Shown one piece after another: positions 1 through 5,327 of a DNA stretch of 7,272 bases. The notes beneath the pieces were generated by a model that was not told where the DNA came from, did no database searches, and saw only the letters and a program-made list of their open reading frames with translations. Source of the stretch: Candidatus Methanoperedens sp. (GTDB taxonomy: Archaea > Halobacteriota > Methanosarcinia > Methanosarcinales > Methanoperedenaceae); the NCBI GenBank assembly GCA_028679855.1, contig JAJRAP010000226.1, positions 1-7,272 of the forward strand, in the 5' to 3' direction. How positions within the stretch are numbered: the first letter of the stretch is position 1; the number at the start of each line of letters is the position of its first letter. The translations under genes were made by a program, and so were the position numbers.

Positions 1-466
1 CACCGGCCATTGCTATCCTCTTAACATCATCTTCACTTCTTTTCAGGTTGGACTGTATCACAATGCCTATGTTCCTGTATTTTTTTAAAATCTCAAGATA
101 GATGTCGATTGTATCCTCTGTATAGGGTGAGTTCTCCATATCGACCCAAACAAAAATGTTTTTTGACGCCGCGCTGCTCACGATCCTTTCCACACCAGAC
201 AAGCACAGCTTTTTCTCGGTCATAAGCCCAAGCTGCGTAAGCTTAATGGAGAGAGAAGCGCTTGCTTTTGATTTTTCTATGCTTTCGAGAATTCTGAGAT
301 TCTCGTCAAGGTTCGTTTCAGCTTCTTTTCGCTCCCTCACATGCTCTCCCAGAAAATTGATGATAGCGCCTATTCCAGCTTTGTTTTCTTTTATCGTCTG
401 TGCGATGGCGTCATCCAGGGTCTCGCCTGCTATCCACTGACGTGCGAATCTGATTAAGAAACTCAT
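1..466 (-). CDS. Proline dehydrogenase, N-terminal part (runs off left edge)
   Basis: The first 155 codons of a minus-strand gene are visible; the rest lies beyond base 1. Proline dehydrogenase is an FAD enzyme that oxidises L-proline to pyrroline-5-carboxylate and passes electrons to the membrane quinone-type pool. Family hallmarks seen are a helical N-terminal region (LGEHV at about 39-43), the barrel-strand motif SIKLTQLGL (73-81), VDMENSPYT (108-116, matching the family's DMEdS-T motif) and GIVIQSNLKRSEDD (134-147, matching the GvvlQayLyRsedD motif). The substrate-binding C-terminal half is not in the window. The start is ATG at 466-464. It has no good ribosome site, but a TATA element lies about 30 bases upstream, so the transcript is probably near-leaderless. 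It is divergent from the small cysteine-rich gene. Family assignment is strong; catalytic completeness cannot be judged. Confidence 0.88.
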   Translation of the reverse strand, partial: MSFLIRFARQWIAGETLDDAIAQTIKENKAGIGAIINFLGEHVRERKEAETNLDENLRILESIEKSKASASLSIKLTQLGLMTEKKLCLSGVERIVSSAASKNIFVWVDMENSPYTEDTIDIYLEILKKYRNIGIVIQSNLKRSEDDVKRIAMAG

Positions 467-492
467 TTACAATTAAAGAATGGATGCAATCG

Positions 493-503
493 TACTTATA
501 AGC
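493..503 (-). promoter_or_regulatory. TATA box for the proline dehydrogenase gene
   Basis: Read on the minus strand this is GCTTATAAGTA, a good archaeal TATA element. Its centre is about 32 bases upstream of the ATG at 466. With the usual 25-27 base spacing, transcription would start about 5 bases before the ATG, which fits the lack of a ribosome site. Inferred from sequence only. Confidence 0.55.
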
Positions 504-581
504 TATCCGAGAAGTCAATAAGGGCATATTGATCGACAAGCTTAATAGGCATTCCTGCAATAAATGCTATAGAGGTATTTT

Positions 582-740
582 ATGGGATGCCAGCATTTTA
601 AAAACGCACGCTGTATGCTTGACCTGAAGTTTCATAAACCAGTCCAGTCCGAGATCACAAGCTTTTGTGATACTGAAGATTATTATAATTGCCCTATCGT
701 TAATAAATACAGTGGACTTGAAGGAATGTCTTGTGGTTAA
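582..740 (+). CDS. Small cysteine-rich protein, 52 aa, metal-binding motif likely
   Basis: An ATG with the ribosome site AGAGGT (571-576) five bases upstream opens 52 codons ending in TAA at 738-740. Cysteines fall at residues 3, 11, 29, 37 and 51, with His5 close to the first. The pattern is C-x-H, C-x-L-D, then FCDT--YYNCP. This layout (one Cys pair near the N-terminus, then 'FC-t--Y--CP') recurs in short archaeal and bacterial proteins thought to bind zinc or an iron-sulphur cluster; I know it as a recurring pattern, not as a named family. A CTTAATA element (541-547) could be its TATA box. The gene is divergent from proline dehydrogenase with about 115 bases between starts. No function can be assigned. 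The good ribosome site and patterned cysteines argue for a real gene. Confidence 0.62.
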   Translation: MGCQHFKNARCMLDLKFHKPVQSEITSFCDTEDYYNCPIVNKYSGLEGMSCG

Positions 741-805
741 GAAAAACGAATGCCTTCATAATTGTAGTATTTATTATATTTTAACTTAAATTGACCTATC
801 AATTA

Positions 806-846
806 TCCTCTCCCCTTTCCCCCGCCCCCCATCAACCTCTCATTCT
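806..846. repeat. C-rich intergenic repeat, copy 1
   Basis: A pyrimidine-rich tract that ends in CAACCTCTCATTCT. The same layout (TCCTCTC, C run, CAACCTCTCA-TCT) occurs at 2172-2206 in the same orientation. The two copies are alignable with one small gap. No function is known. Confidence 0.5.
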
Positions 847-901
847 GGCGCCGATGGACTTGGATAGATCGAGCTGCGCCAGATTATACGATACTTTTTT
901 T
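844..901 (+). terminator. Hairpin followed by T7 run, possible terminator
   Basis: TCTGGCGC (844-851) pairs perfectly with GCGCCAGA (876-883). Inside the loop, CGAT (852-855) pairs with ATCG (868-871). A run of seven T lies at 895-901. It lies about 100 bases after the small cysteine-rich gene and could end its transcript. The gap between stem and T run is longer than in a classic intrinsic terminator, so it may instead be a structured element of unknown role. Confidence 0.3.
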
Positions 902-935
902 ATCCGGTAAATCAAGAATTCCAGGTAGGCTGAGA

Positions 936-961
936 CTCAATTATCATACCCTCTAATTGAG
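936..961. repeat. Short inverted repeat
   Basis: CTCAATT (936-942) and AATTGAG (955-961) are perfect complements separated by 12 bases. It could be an operator-like site or part of a structured RNA. No partner regulator is evident. Confidence 0.35.
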
Positions 962-1116
962 ATTGAGTGCGTATGCCACGCAGCCACCGCAGATAATTTC
1001 CGGGATCCACCTGCATTATCGTGGTGACGCTCTCCCGCCTCCCTTAGAGCCATGCAGGTTACAAGATGCCCGAGACGGCTCCCTTTCCACACCTAATCTC
1101 TAACATGGCTGCATAC

Positions 1117-1125
1117 TTTTAATAT
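1117..1125 (+). promoter_or_regulatory. TATA box for the 1165 gene
   Basis: TTTTAATAT sits about 44 bases upstream of the TTG start. A start of transcription near 1148 would give a leader of about 17 bases that keeps the AGGTAGGT ribosome site. The spacing is what an archaeal promoter needs. Confidence 0.45.
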
Positions 1126-1164
1126 CAACAATTTCCATGTCGGAAGAATACAGGTAGGTAAGAA

Positions 1165-1533
1165 TTGAACTCTAAAATAGATGCTGGACTTGAGTTAATT
1201 TCTGCACTTGGTGCTATCGAATTAAAACCGATTGAAATACGGGATTTGCTTTATAAATTGATATCGAAGGATTTCAACACAATCGACGAAATCCTGGAGA
1301 TCGCCCAAAAAGAGAAGCTTTTACAACGAACTGAAAAAACCTATTTAATGACTCCGGGAGCATCAAGTCTTCAGTTTGAAAAACCAAGAATCATAAAGCA
1401 GGAGGAGTGGGCCACTTGTAGATTTTGCAAAAAGAAACTATCTACAGGGTATTACGTGGTATTGAAATCGCATACCTATGGACCTTATGGATCATCATGC
1501 ATTCGGAAAATATACCTTGATCATTTATTGTGA
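1165..1533 (+). CDS. Winged-helix/zinc-motif protein, resembles haloarchaeal DUF5830 type
   Basis: A 122-aa soluble protein. Residues 1-70 look like a winged-helix fold: alternating helices, then KEKLLQRTEKTYLMTPGA as the wing. The C-terminal third holds CRFC (about 85-88) and a late Cys in YGPYGSSCIRKI (about 106-117), a likely zinc-binding element. The CxxC, K/RLSTG and GPFGSSCIRK pattern matches what I remember of the archaeal DUF5830 family; this comes from memory and was not searched. The start is TTG: an in-frame TAA ends at 1161, just upstream, no early ATG exists, and AGGTAGGT (1152-1159) lies at the right distance. The gene converges on the PfpI-family gene with 14 bases between stops. 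A DNA- or RNA-binding regulator is plausible; the target is unknown. Confidence 0.75.
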   Translation: MNSKIDAGLELISALGAIELKPIEIRDLLYKLISKDFNTIDEILEIAQKEKLLQRTEKTYLMTPGASSLQFEKPRIIKQEEWATCRFCKKKLSTGYYVVLKSHTYGPYGSSCIRKIYLDHLL

Positions 1534-1547
1534 AGAGATATAGGATG

Positions 1548-2057
1548 TCACAGTGAGTTCTGTATTTTCCTCACAAGCTCCCTCCCGAATGCATACAGGT
1601 CGCGTGGATGCCTTGAGGTGATAAGATTTCCGTTAACAACAACTTCCTTATCTTCATACAGGACACCTGCACATTTCAGGTCGTCCCTGATACCTATGTA
1701 ACAGGTCGCTCTCCTTTTTTCCATCACTCCTGCTGAAACAAGCGTCTGGACGCCGTGACATATTGCTCCCACAGGTTTATTCTCCCTGAAAAAATATCGT
1801 GCAATATCAAGAGCCTTTTCTTCAAGCCTGACCTTCTCAGGTGCTTTTCCGCCAGGAAGGATCAGCATGTCAAATTCTTCAGGGTCCACTTCATCAAATG
1901 TCAGATCTATTTCTATCGAATAACCATATTCTCCTGTAATTATTCCTTTTTTCATAGAGGCGACCTTCACAATAACGCCTTCTTCTTTTAACCTGTTAAG
2001 CGGATAGAAAAGCTCCTGGTCTTCAAAATTATCCGCGCTTAATATGAGTGCCTTCAA
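1548..2057 (-). CDS. PfpI/DJ-1 family protein (intracellular protease or deglycase)
   Basis: A 169-aa cytosolic protein, full length for the family (the Pyrococcus PfpI enzyme is 166 aa). It has the flavodoxin-like DJ-1 fold. The nucleophile elbow AICHG places Cys100 and His101 exactly where the Pyrococcus enzyme has them. Glu12 (the residue that polarises the Cys) and Glu74 (supplied by a neighbouring subunit) are also kept. Family members form hexamers and are reported as proteases and as glyoxalase/protein deglycases; which activity applies here cannot be told. The usual Pro after HG is Val (HGVQTL). The start is TTG at 2057-2055, chosen because GGGAGG lies six bases upstream and no in-frame ATG precedes it. 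A 15-codon upstream frame (2076-2029) with its own ribosome site overlaps the start. Convergent with the 1165 gene. Confidence 0.93.
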   Translation of the reverse strand: MKALILSADNFEDQELFYPLNRLKEEGVIVKVASMKKGIITGEYGYSIEIDLTFDEVDPEEFDMLILPGGKAPEKVRLEEKALDIARYFFRENKPVGAICHGVQTLVSAGVMEKRRATCYIGIRDDLKCAGVLYEDKEVVVNGNLITSRHPRDLYAFGRELVRKIQNSL

Positions 2058-2063
2058 TGAATT

Positions 2064-2069
2064 CCTCCC
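2064..2069 (-). promoter_or_regulatory. Ribosome binding site deciding the TTG start of the PfpI-family gene
   Basis: GGGAGG on the minus strand is six bases from the TTG at 2057. It is the strongest ribosome site in the window and supports a non-ATG start that gives the family's usual N-terminus (MKALILSADNFED). Confidence 0.7.
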
Positions 2070-2171
2070 ATAACATGATTTTAGCCTCCTCGATATTAAT
2101 CTTTTTGCGGGTAGAATATTGCGTGTGAATTAATATTGAGAGTAACCGATTTTTAACTCATTATCTCTTCT

Positions 2172-2206
2172 TCCTCTCTCCTTCCCCGGCCCCCAACCTC
2201 TCACTC
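2172..2206. repeat. C-rich intergenic repeat, copy 2
   Basis: The second copy of the tract at 806-846, here between the start of the PfpI-family gene and the promoter of the Yip1-family gene. It ends in CAACCTCTCACTCT. Three bases shorter around the C run and slightly diverged from copy 1. Confidence 0.5.
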
Positions 2207-2241
2207 TTTTTGCCTATTCATTTATTCAAAAAAATACTAAT

Positions 2242-2275
2242 CGAAAATTATTTAAGTAAGCAAAATATATATAGT
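2242..2275 (+). promoter_or_regulatory. AT-rich archaeal promoter of the Yip1-family gene
   Basis: CGAAA followed by ATTATTTAA (2247-2255) fits a BRE plus TATA box and would start transcription near 2280, leaving a leader of about 27 bases with the GGTGG ribosome site (2296-2300). A second TATA-like run, AATATATATAG, lies at 2264-2274. If that one is used the leader would lose the ribosome site. The first is therefore preferred. Confidence 0.5.
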
Positions 2276-2306
2276 ATAATCTTAATAAAATGCTTGGTGG
2301 TAAAAG

Positions 2307-2888
2307 ATGGATTTCTATGAAAAAGTAAAAGGATTTATATTGGAGCCAACAAAAACATTTGACGCTACTAAGGAAGACACTCTGGAAGATGCACTAAAAT
2401 ATTATGTCGGTATTACAGCGATATTTTCAGCTCTTTCAGCAGTATTGTTTGCATTCACTTCTACATGGTTTGGGTCTATGAGGGGTGGATTCGGAATGAT
2501 GTCAGGCGCAGGTACTGGAATAGCAGGAGCGATATTGCTATTTGTGATGCTTTTGATTCTCATAGTAATAGGTGCATTCATAGGCGGGGCAATTGTTCAC
2601 ATTTTCGTATATATCATGGGCGGGAGAAAAGGAATTGCCAAGACAATAATCGCTTTAATGTACGGTGATACACCTTATTTGTTATTTGGCTGGATACCAC
2701 TCATAGGCTTGATCGCAGCGATATGGTCACTAGTGCTCAATGTTCTCGGAATACGCCAGTTTCAAGAACTCACGACGGGGAAAGCAATTCTAGCAATCCT
2801 TAGACCAATTATAATAATTAGTATAATAGTTTTTGTTGCAGCGATGGCGGCATTTATGTTTGTTATAGGGTCAAGTAGTGGCTATTAA
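2307..2888 (+). CDS. Yip1-family integral membrane protein
   Basis: 193 aa, strongly hydrophobic. A short polar N-terminus (1-32: KVKGFILEPTKTFDAT is the usual entry to this domain) precedes membrane segments at about 33-50, 72-104 (long, probably two helices), 118-148 and 165-188. The stretch from GGRKGIAKT (105) through DTPYLLFGWIPLIG (121-134) to LGIRQFQELTTGKA (147-160) is characteristic of the Yip1 domain. In eukaryotes Yip1 proteins bind Rab GTPases; the role of archaeal members is unknown. A glycine-rich, methionine-rich loop (about 56-73) lies between the first two segments. The start is ATG with GGTGG six bases upstream. It appears monocistronic, with its own promoter and a T-rich 3' tail. 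Confidence 0.85.
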   Translation: MDFYEKVKGFILEPTKTFDATKEDTLEDALKYYVGITAIFSALSAVLFAFTSTWFGSMRGGFGMMSGAGTGIAGAILLFVMLLILIVIGAFIGGAIVHIFVYIMGGRKGIAKTIIALMYGDTPYLLFGWIPLIGLIAAIWSLVLNVLGIRQFQELTTGKAILAILRPIIIISIIVFVAAMAAFMFVIGSSSGY

Positions 2889-2891
2889 CCC

Positions 2892-2910
2892 TCTGCTTTT
2901 TAATCTTTTT
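2892..2910 (+). terminator. T-rich termination region after the Yip1-family gene
   Basis: Two T5 tracts (2897-2901 and 2906-2910) begin nine bases after the TAA stop. Archaeal RNA polymerase can terminate on such tracts without a hairpin. No strong stem is seen. Confidence 0.35.
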
Positions 2911-3198
2911 CAATCCATCAGCATTCTTCATTAAATATTCTAAATTAGGACATTGCCCGAAATACTTAATACGTTTAAAAATTAGACCTTCTAAATATAA
3001 AGTATTTAGTATTCATATATTTTTAAATATGTAAACCATTTTAATAAGCAAATCATTTGAAAATCCCTGTATCCCCGGAACGCCTTCATTGCAAATCAAT
3101 GGAGGAAGTAACTGTCATCTAAATAACGTTATATGCAGTTCTAACGAGATCGCTATCTGAAAACAAAAGTAGTATATAGTTAGACAAATGATTAGTTA
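2911..3198. other. AT-rich intergenic stretch
   Basis: I find no gene here. The stretch is very AT-rich around 2980-3050 and contains one copy of the intergenic repeat (3054-3142). Any promoter for the original kinase-receiver unit is likely to lie in this stretch, but no single TATA element can be chosen. Confidence 0.5.
3054..3142. repeat. Dispersed intergenic repeat, copy 1
   Basis: The first 15 bases (CATTTGAAAATCCCT) are identical to 7081-7095. CCCCGGAA, CTTCATT and the AAGTAA and GTTATA blocks follow at matching spacing, so the two copies align over about 89 bases with at most one gap. Within this copy CCTTCATTG (3082-3090) can pair with CAATGGAGG (3096-3104) if one G-U pair is allowed. 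The matching stem is not well kept in the other copy. Confidence 0.6.
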
Positions 3199-3440
3199 AA
3201 CAGAGATGAGTATTTGGTCAAATATCAGTGCATAGTGCGCGGGAATGATTGTAACTGGAGGTTGGAGATGTTTCAAGAATCCAATCTTGAAATAATTTTT
3301 AAGATATACCAGAGGATTGTCATATGCCTTGCAGTCTTCAAAATGATCATAGAACTTGACGGTGGGAGAATATGGGCAGAGTTATAATCAGGTAAAGGAT
3401 ATACATTTTACTTTCTTATTAAAGAGTCGAATGGTGAAAA
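3199..3440 (+). pseudogene. Decayed histidine kinase, C-terminal ATPase remnant
   Basis: One frame (codons starting at 3199) reads as a degraded HATPase_c domain. VRGNDCNW (from 3235) stands where VRDNGIGI belongs. IIFKIYQR (from about 3295) matches the kinase motif LFILFQR. CLAVFKMIIELDGGRIWAEL corresponds to the G2-box and the strand after it, and SGKGYTFYF to the last strand. Damage includes loss of about ten residues between FQR and the G2 box (the glycine-rich ATP lid), a replaced N-G1 box, and a TAA at 3385-3387 inside the domain. The same features are intact in the kinase at 3879-4871, to which the remnant aligns end to end, so it is probably a duplicate. The 5' half (sensor and dimerisation domains) is absent. 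It directly precedes the receiver gene at 3441, as a kinase would. Confidence 0.75.
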
Positions 3441-3857
3441 ATGGATCAGATCAAAATTCTTCTTATTGAGGATAATCCTGGAGACGCCAGAATAATAAAG
3501 AAAATGCTGGCTGAAGAAAAGATAATCAAGTTTGATATTATATGGGAAAACTGTCTCGCAAAAGGATTGAAGCGCCTTTCTGAAGGAGGATTTGATGTGA
3601 TTTTGCTTGACCTCATGCTTCCTGATAGCATTGGAGGTTTTTACACATTTTCCAAAACACAGGCTGAAGCACAACATATACCTATAATTGTGATGACTGG
3701 TTTTGATGATGAATCATTTGCAGAAAGTACGATCCAGATTGGAGCACAGGGTTATTTTATCAAAGGCAAAGTGGACAGTAATCAATTGATACGCACAATT
3801 AACAATGCAATCGAAACTGAATTGGCAGAAAAGGCGGGGCTTAAAAATACAAAATGA
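3441..3857 (+). CDS. Stand-alone response regulator (receiver domain only)
   Basis: 138 aa, nearly all receiver domain, with no output domain. Asp11 with Glu10 forms the acidic pocket in LLIEDNPGD, Asp57 in LLDLMLP is the phosphoacceptor, Thr86 and Lys108 (YFIKG) are the switch and signalling residues. It is a close paralogue of the receiver part of the 5328 gene; many stretches match at DNA level (for example GGAGACGCCAGA and AAATGCTGGCTGAAGA). It differs by one extra residue after LPDS and by GAQGY for GAQDY. ATG start with a GGTGA ribosome site (3433-3437). It follows the decayed kinase and precedes the live one by 21 bases. It probably accepts phosphate from the 3879 kinase and acts by protein contact. 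Confidence 0.92.
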   Translation: MDQIKILLIEDNPGDARIIKKMLAEEKIIKFDIIWENCLAKGLKRLSEGGFDVILLDLMLPDSIGGFYTFSKTQAEAQHIPIIVMTGFDDESFAESTIQIGAQGYFIKGKVDSNQLIRTINNAIETELAEKAGLKNTK

Positions 3858-3878
3858 AGGAAGTTTAGTAATATATTT

Positions 3879-4871
3879 GTGGGTTATATGATTAATATAA
3901 AATATTTAAAAAATAAACTGAATTCACACGTAATACGTCTATTTATAGGGGTGCTCGTGTCAATATTCACCATAGAATTCAGTATTCATATACTTATTCA
4001 TATACTGATATTAAATTACATACCGTCTTATTCGGAATCTTTTTTGCATGGTTTTATTGATAGCCTGACACTTGTATTGATAGTATTCCCGGTAATATAC
4101 TTTCTGAGTTATAAACCTTTATTGCTGCAGATCCGGGAACGAGAACGGGTGGAGGAAAAATTGAAACAAACTATGGCTGAATTTGCCCGTTCCAATTCAG
4201 AACTTGAATTATTCGCCTATGTGGCTTCCCATGACCTCCAAGAACCATTGCGCATGGTGACAAGTTTCACACAGCTTCTGGAAAAACGTTATAAGAACAA
4301 GCTTGACAAGGACGCAGATGAGTTTATCGAATTCATCTTGGATGGAGCAACCCGAATGCAAAGTATGATTAATGATCTTTTGCAGTACTCACGTGTTGGA
4401 ACACGCGGCAAACCTTTCAAATTGACCGATTTTGAGTCCGTATTTGGTCAGTCACTGGTCAATCTAAAAATCGCAATAGACGAAAATAATGCTATTATTA
4501 CTCATGACCCTCTCCCTACTTTGATGGCAGATTCCACGCAAATGATAGAGGTATTTCAAAACTTGATCAGCAATGCCATAAAATTCCGAAGCAAGGAATC
4601 ACCACAAGTTCATGTTTCAGCACTGAAAAAAAGAAATGATTGGGTTTTTTCGGTACGGGATAACGGGATAGGTATTGCTCCAGAATTCTTTGACAAGCTT
4701 TTCATCCTTTTTCAACGCCTGCATAGCAGAAGCGAATACCCTGGAACAGGAATAGGCCTTGCAGTTTGCAAAAAAATAGTAGAACGTCATGGTGGGAAAA
4801 TATGGGTTGAGTCCGAACCGGATAAAGGTTCCACTTTTTATTTCTCGATTCCAGATTCAAAAGGTGAATAG
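3879..4871 (+). CDS. Membrane histidine kinase (two-helix, HisKA-HATPase)
   Basis: 330 aa. Two membrane helices (about 18-46 and 56-78) enclose a short outer loop of around ten residues, too small for a ligand domain, so sensing is probably within the membrane. A charged coiled coil (84-110) leads to the HisKA helix pair, with phospho-acceptor His118 in ASHDLQEPL. The ATPase domain has the N box (Asn228, Asn232 in [10 protein letters not shown]), G1 box DNGIG (261-265), FQRLH (278-282) and G2 box GTGIG (289-293), so it should be active. Phosphate would pass to the receivers encoded on either side. Start: GTG at 3879, or ATG at 3888 (three codons later), where GTGGG could serve as a weak ribosome site. 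The stop is two bases from the next start, so the genes form an operon. Confidence 0.93.
   Translation: MGYMINIKYLKNKLNSHVIRLFIGVLVSIFTIEFSIHILIHILILNYIPSYSESFLHGFIDSLTLVLIVFPVIYFLSYKPLLLQIRERERVEEKLKQTMAEFARSNSELELFAYVASHDLQEPLRMVTSFTQLLEKRYKNKLDKDADEFIEFILDGATRMQSMINDLLQYSRVGTRGKPFKLTDFESVFGQSLVNLKIAIDENNAIITHDPLPTLMADSTQMIEVFQNLISNAIKFRSKESPQVHVSALKKRNDWVFSVRDNGIGIAPEFFDKLFILFQRLHSRSEYPGTGIGLAVCKKIVERHGGKIWVESEPDKGSTFYFSIPDSKGE
4863..4867 (+). promoter_or_regulatory. Ribosome site for the TTG start at 4874
   Basis: GGTGA inside the end of the kinase gene is six bases before TTG at 4874. This favours the TTG over the in-frame ATG at 4892, which has no comparable site, and implies translational coupling to the kinase. 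Confidence 0.5.
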
Positions 4872-4873
4872 CT

Positions 4874-5326
4874 TTGATTGACATTGAAGATATGCCTAAA
4901 GCTGTTAATATCTTGTTAATAGAAGACAATCCTGGAGATATACGCCTTGTCGTTGAATCCATGAAAGAGAGCAAAAAACCAAATAATCTAAGCATGGTGA
5001 AGGATGGCATTGAAGCAATGACTTATCTACACCGTGAAGGTGTTTACGCCAATGCAGTTCGCCCAGACATTATACTGTTGGACCTGAATTTGCCCAGGAA
5101 GAATGGAAAAGAAGTTCTGGCAGAAATTAAGAAAGATCCTGACCTGAAAAGGATCCCGGTAATAGTCTTTACTGCCTCAAGTGCCGAAAGGGATGTCATC
5201 AATAGCTACGATCTCCATGCCAACTGTTATATAACAAAGCCTGTCTCCCTTGACAAGTTCACCGAAGTTGTAAAGTCAATAGAGAAATTCTGGCTAACTG
5301 TGGTTAAACTTCCTCCAGGTGATTGA
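4874..5326 (+). CDS. Rcp1-like response regulator (receiver domain only)
   Basis: 150 aa, single receiver domain of the type found next to phytochrome and PAS kinases (cyanobacterial Rcp1 is the model). Features seen: [10 protein letters not shown] with Glu17/Asp18, Asp70 phosphoacceptor in [11 protein letters not shown], Thr100 in VFTAS and Lys122 in ITKP. The extended loop after strand 2 ([15 protein letters not shown], 44-58) is typical of this subfamily and separates it from the two sister receivers in the cluster. The start is taken as TTG at 4874; ATG at 4892 would also leave the domain whole. It overlaps or abuts the next gene, whose ribosome site lies in its last codons. It probably acts as a diffusible phosphorylated partner or as a relay step for the kinase. 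Confidence 0.92.
   Translation: MIDIEDMPKAVNILLIEDNPGDIRLVVESMKESKKPNNLSMVKDGIEAMTYLHREGVYANAVRPDIILLDLNLPRKNGKEVLAEIKKDPDLKRIPVIVFTASSAERDVINSYDLHANCYITKPVSLDKFTEVVKSIEKFWLTVVKLPPGD
5318..5322 (+). promoter_or_regulatory. Ribosome site deciding the ATG start at 5328
   Basis: GGTGA is five bases before ATG 5328. A GTG at 5319 is in the same frame but overlaps this site and has only CTTCCTCCA upstream. The ATG is therefore preferred, and it also gives the same N-terminus as the paralogue at 3441. Confidence 0.6.
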
Positions 5327-5327
5327 A

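Larger units (their letters stand above)
741..1164. other. Gene-poor intergenic stretch with inverted repeats
   Basis: I see no supportable intact gene in these 424 bases. They contain a C-rich tract (806-846) that recurs at 2172-2206, a long hairpin (844-883) followed by a T run, a 7-bp inverted repeat (936-942 with 955-961), and a GC-richer island (about 961-1105) with further pairing: GAGCC with GGCTC around 1047-1082, and AGCCATG with CATGGCT around 1049-1110. Short open stretches exist on both strands (for example 832-936 minus, 957-1098 plus). None has a start with a ribosome site, so they may be remnants of a decayed gene or a structured RNA. The last 50 bases hold the promoter of the next gene. 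Confidence 0.5.

Noticed and set aside
156..440. Plus-strand open frame of 94 codons
   Set aside because: It is the complement of the proline dehydrogenase gene, whose minus-strand frame carries clear family motifs.
832..936. Minus-strand frame of 34 codons with protein-like composition
   Set aside because: No start codon or ribosome site and a stop immediately upstream; kept only as a possible relic in a finding.
1047..1082. Minus-strand sequence starting GAGCCGT and ending ATGGCTC that resembles a group II intron domain V
   Set aside because: The outer stem and AGC triad fit, but there is no GNRA-capped upper stem, no convincing domain VI with bulged A, and no reverse transcriptase gene nearby.
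957..1098. Plus-strand frame of about 47 codons (contains ALPPPLEPCRLQDARDG)
   Set aside because: No ATG start with a ribosome site, competing frames on the other strand, no family recognised.
3408..3677. Minus-strand frames opposite the first receiver gene (also 3446-3631, 4702-5010, 5294-5551)
   Set aside because: Shadows of well-supported plus-strand signalling genes, without family motifs of their own.
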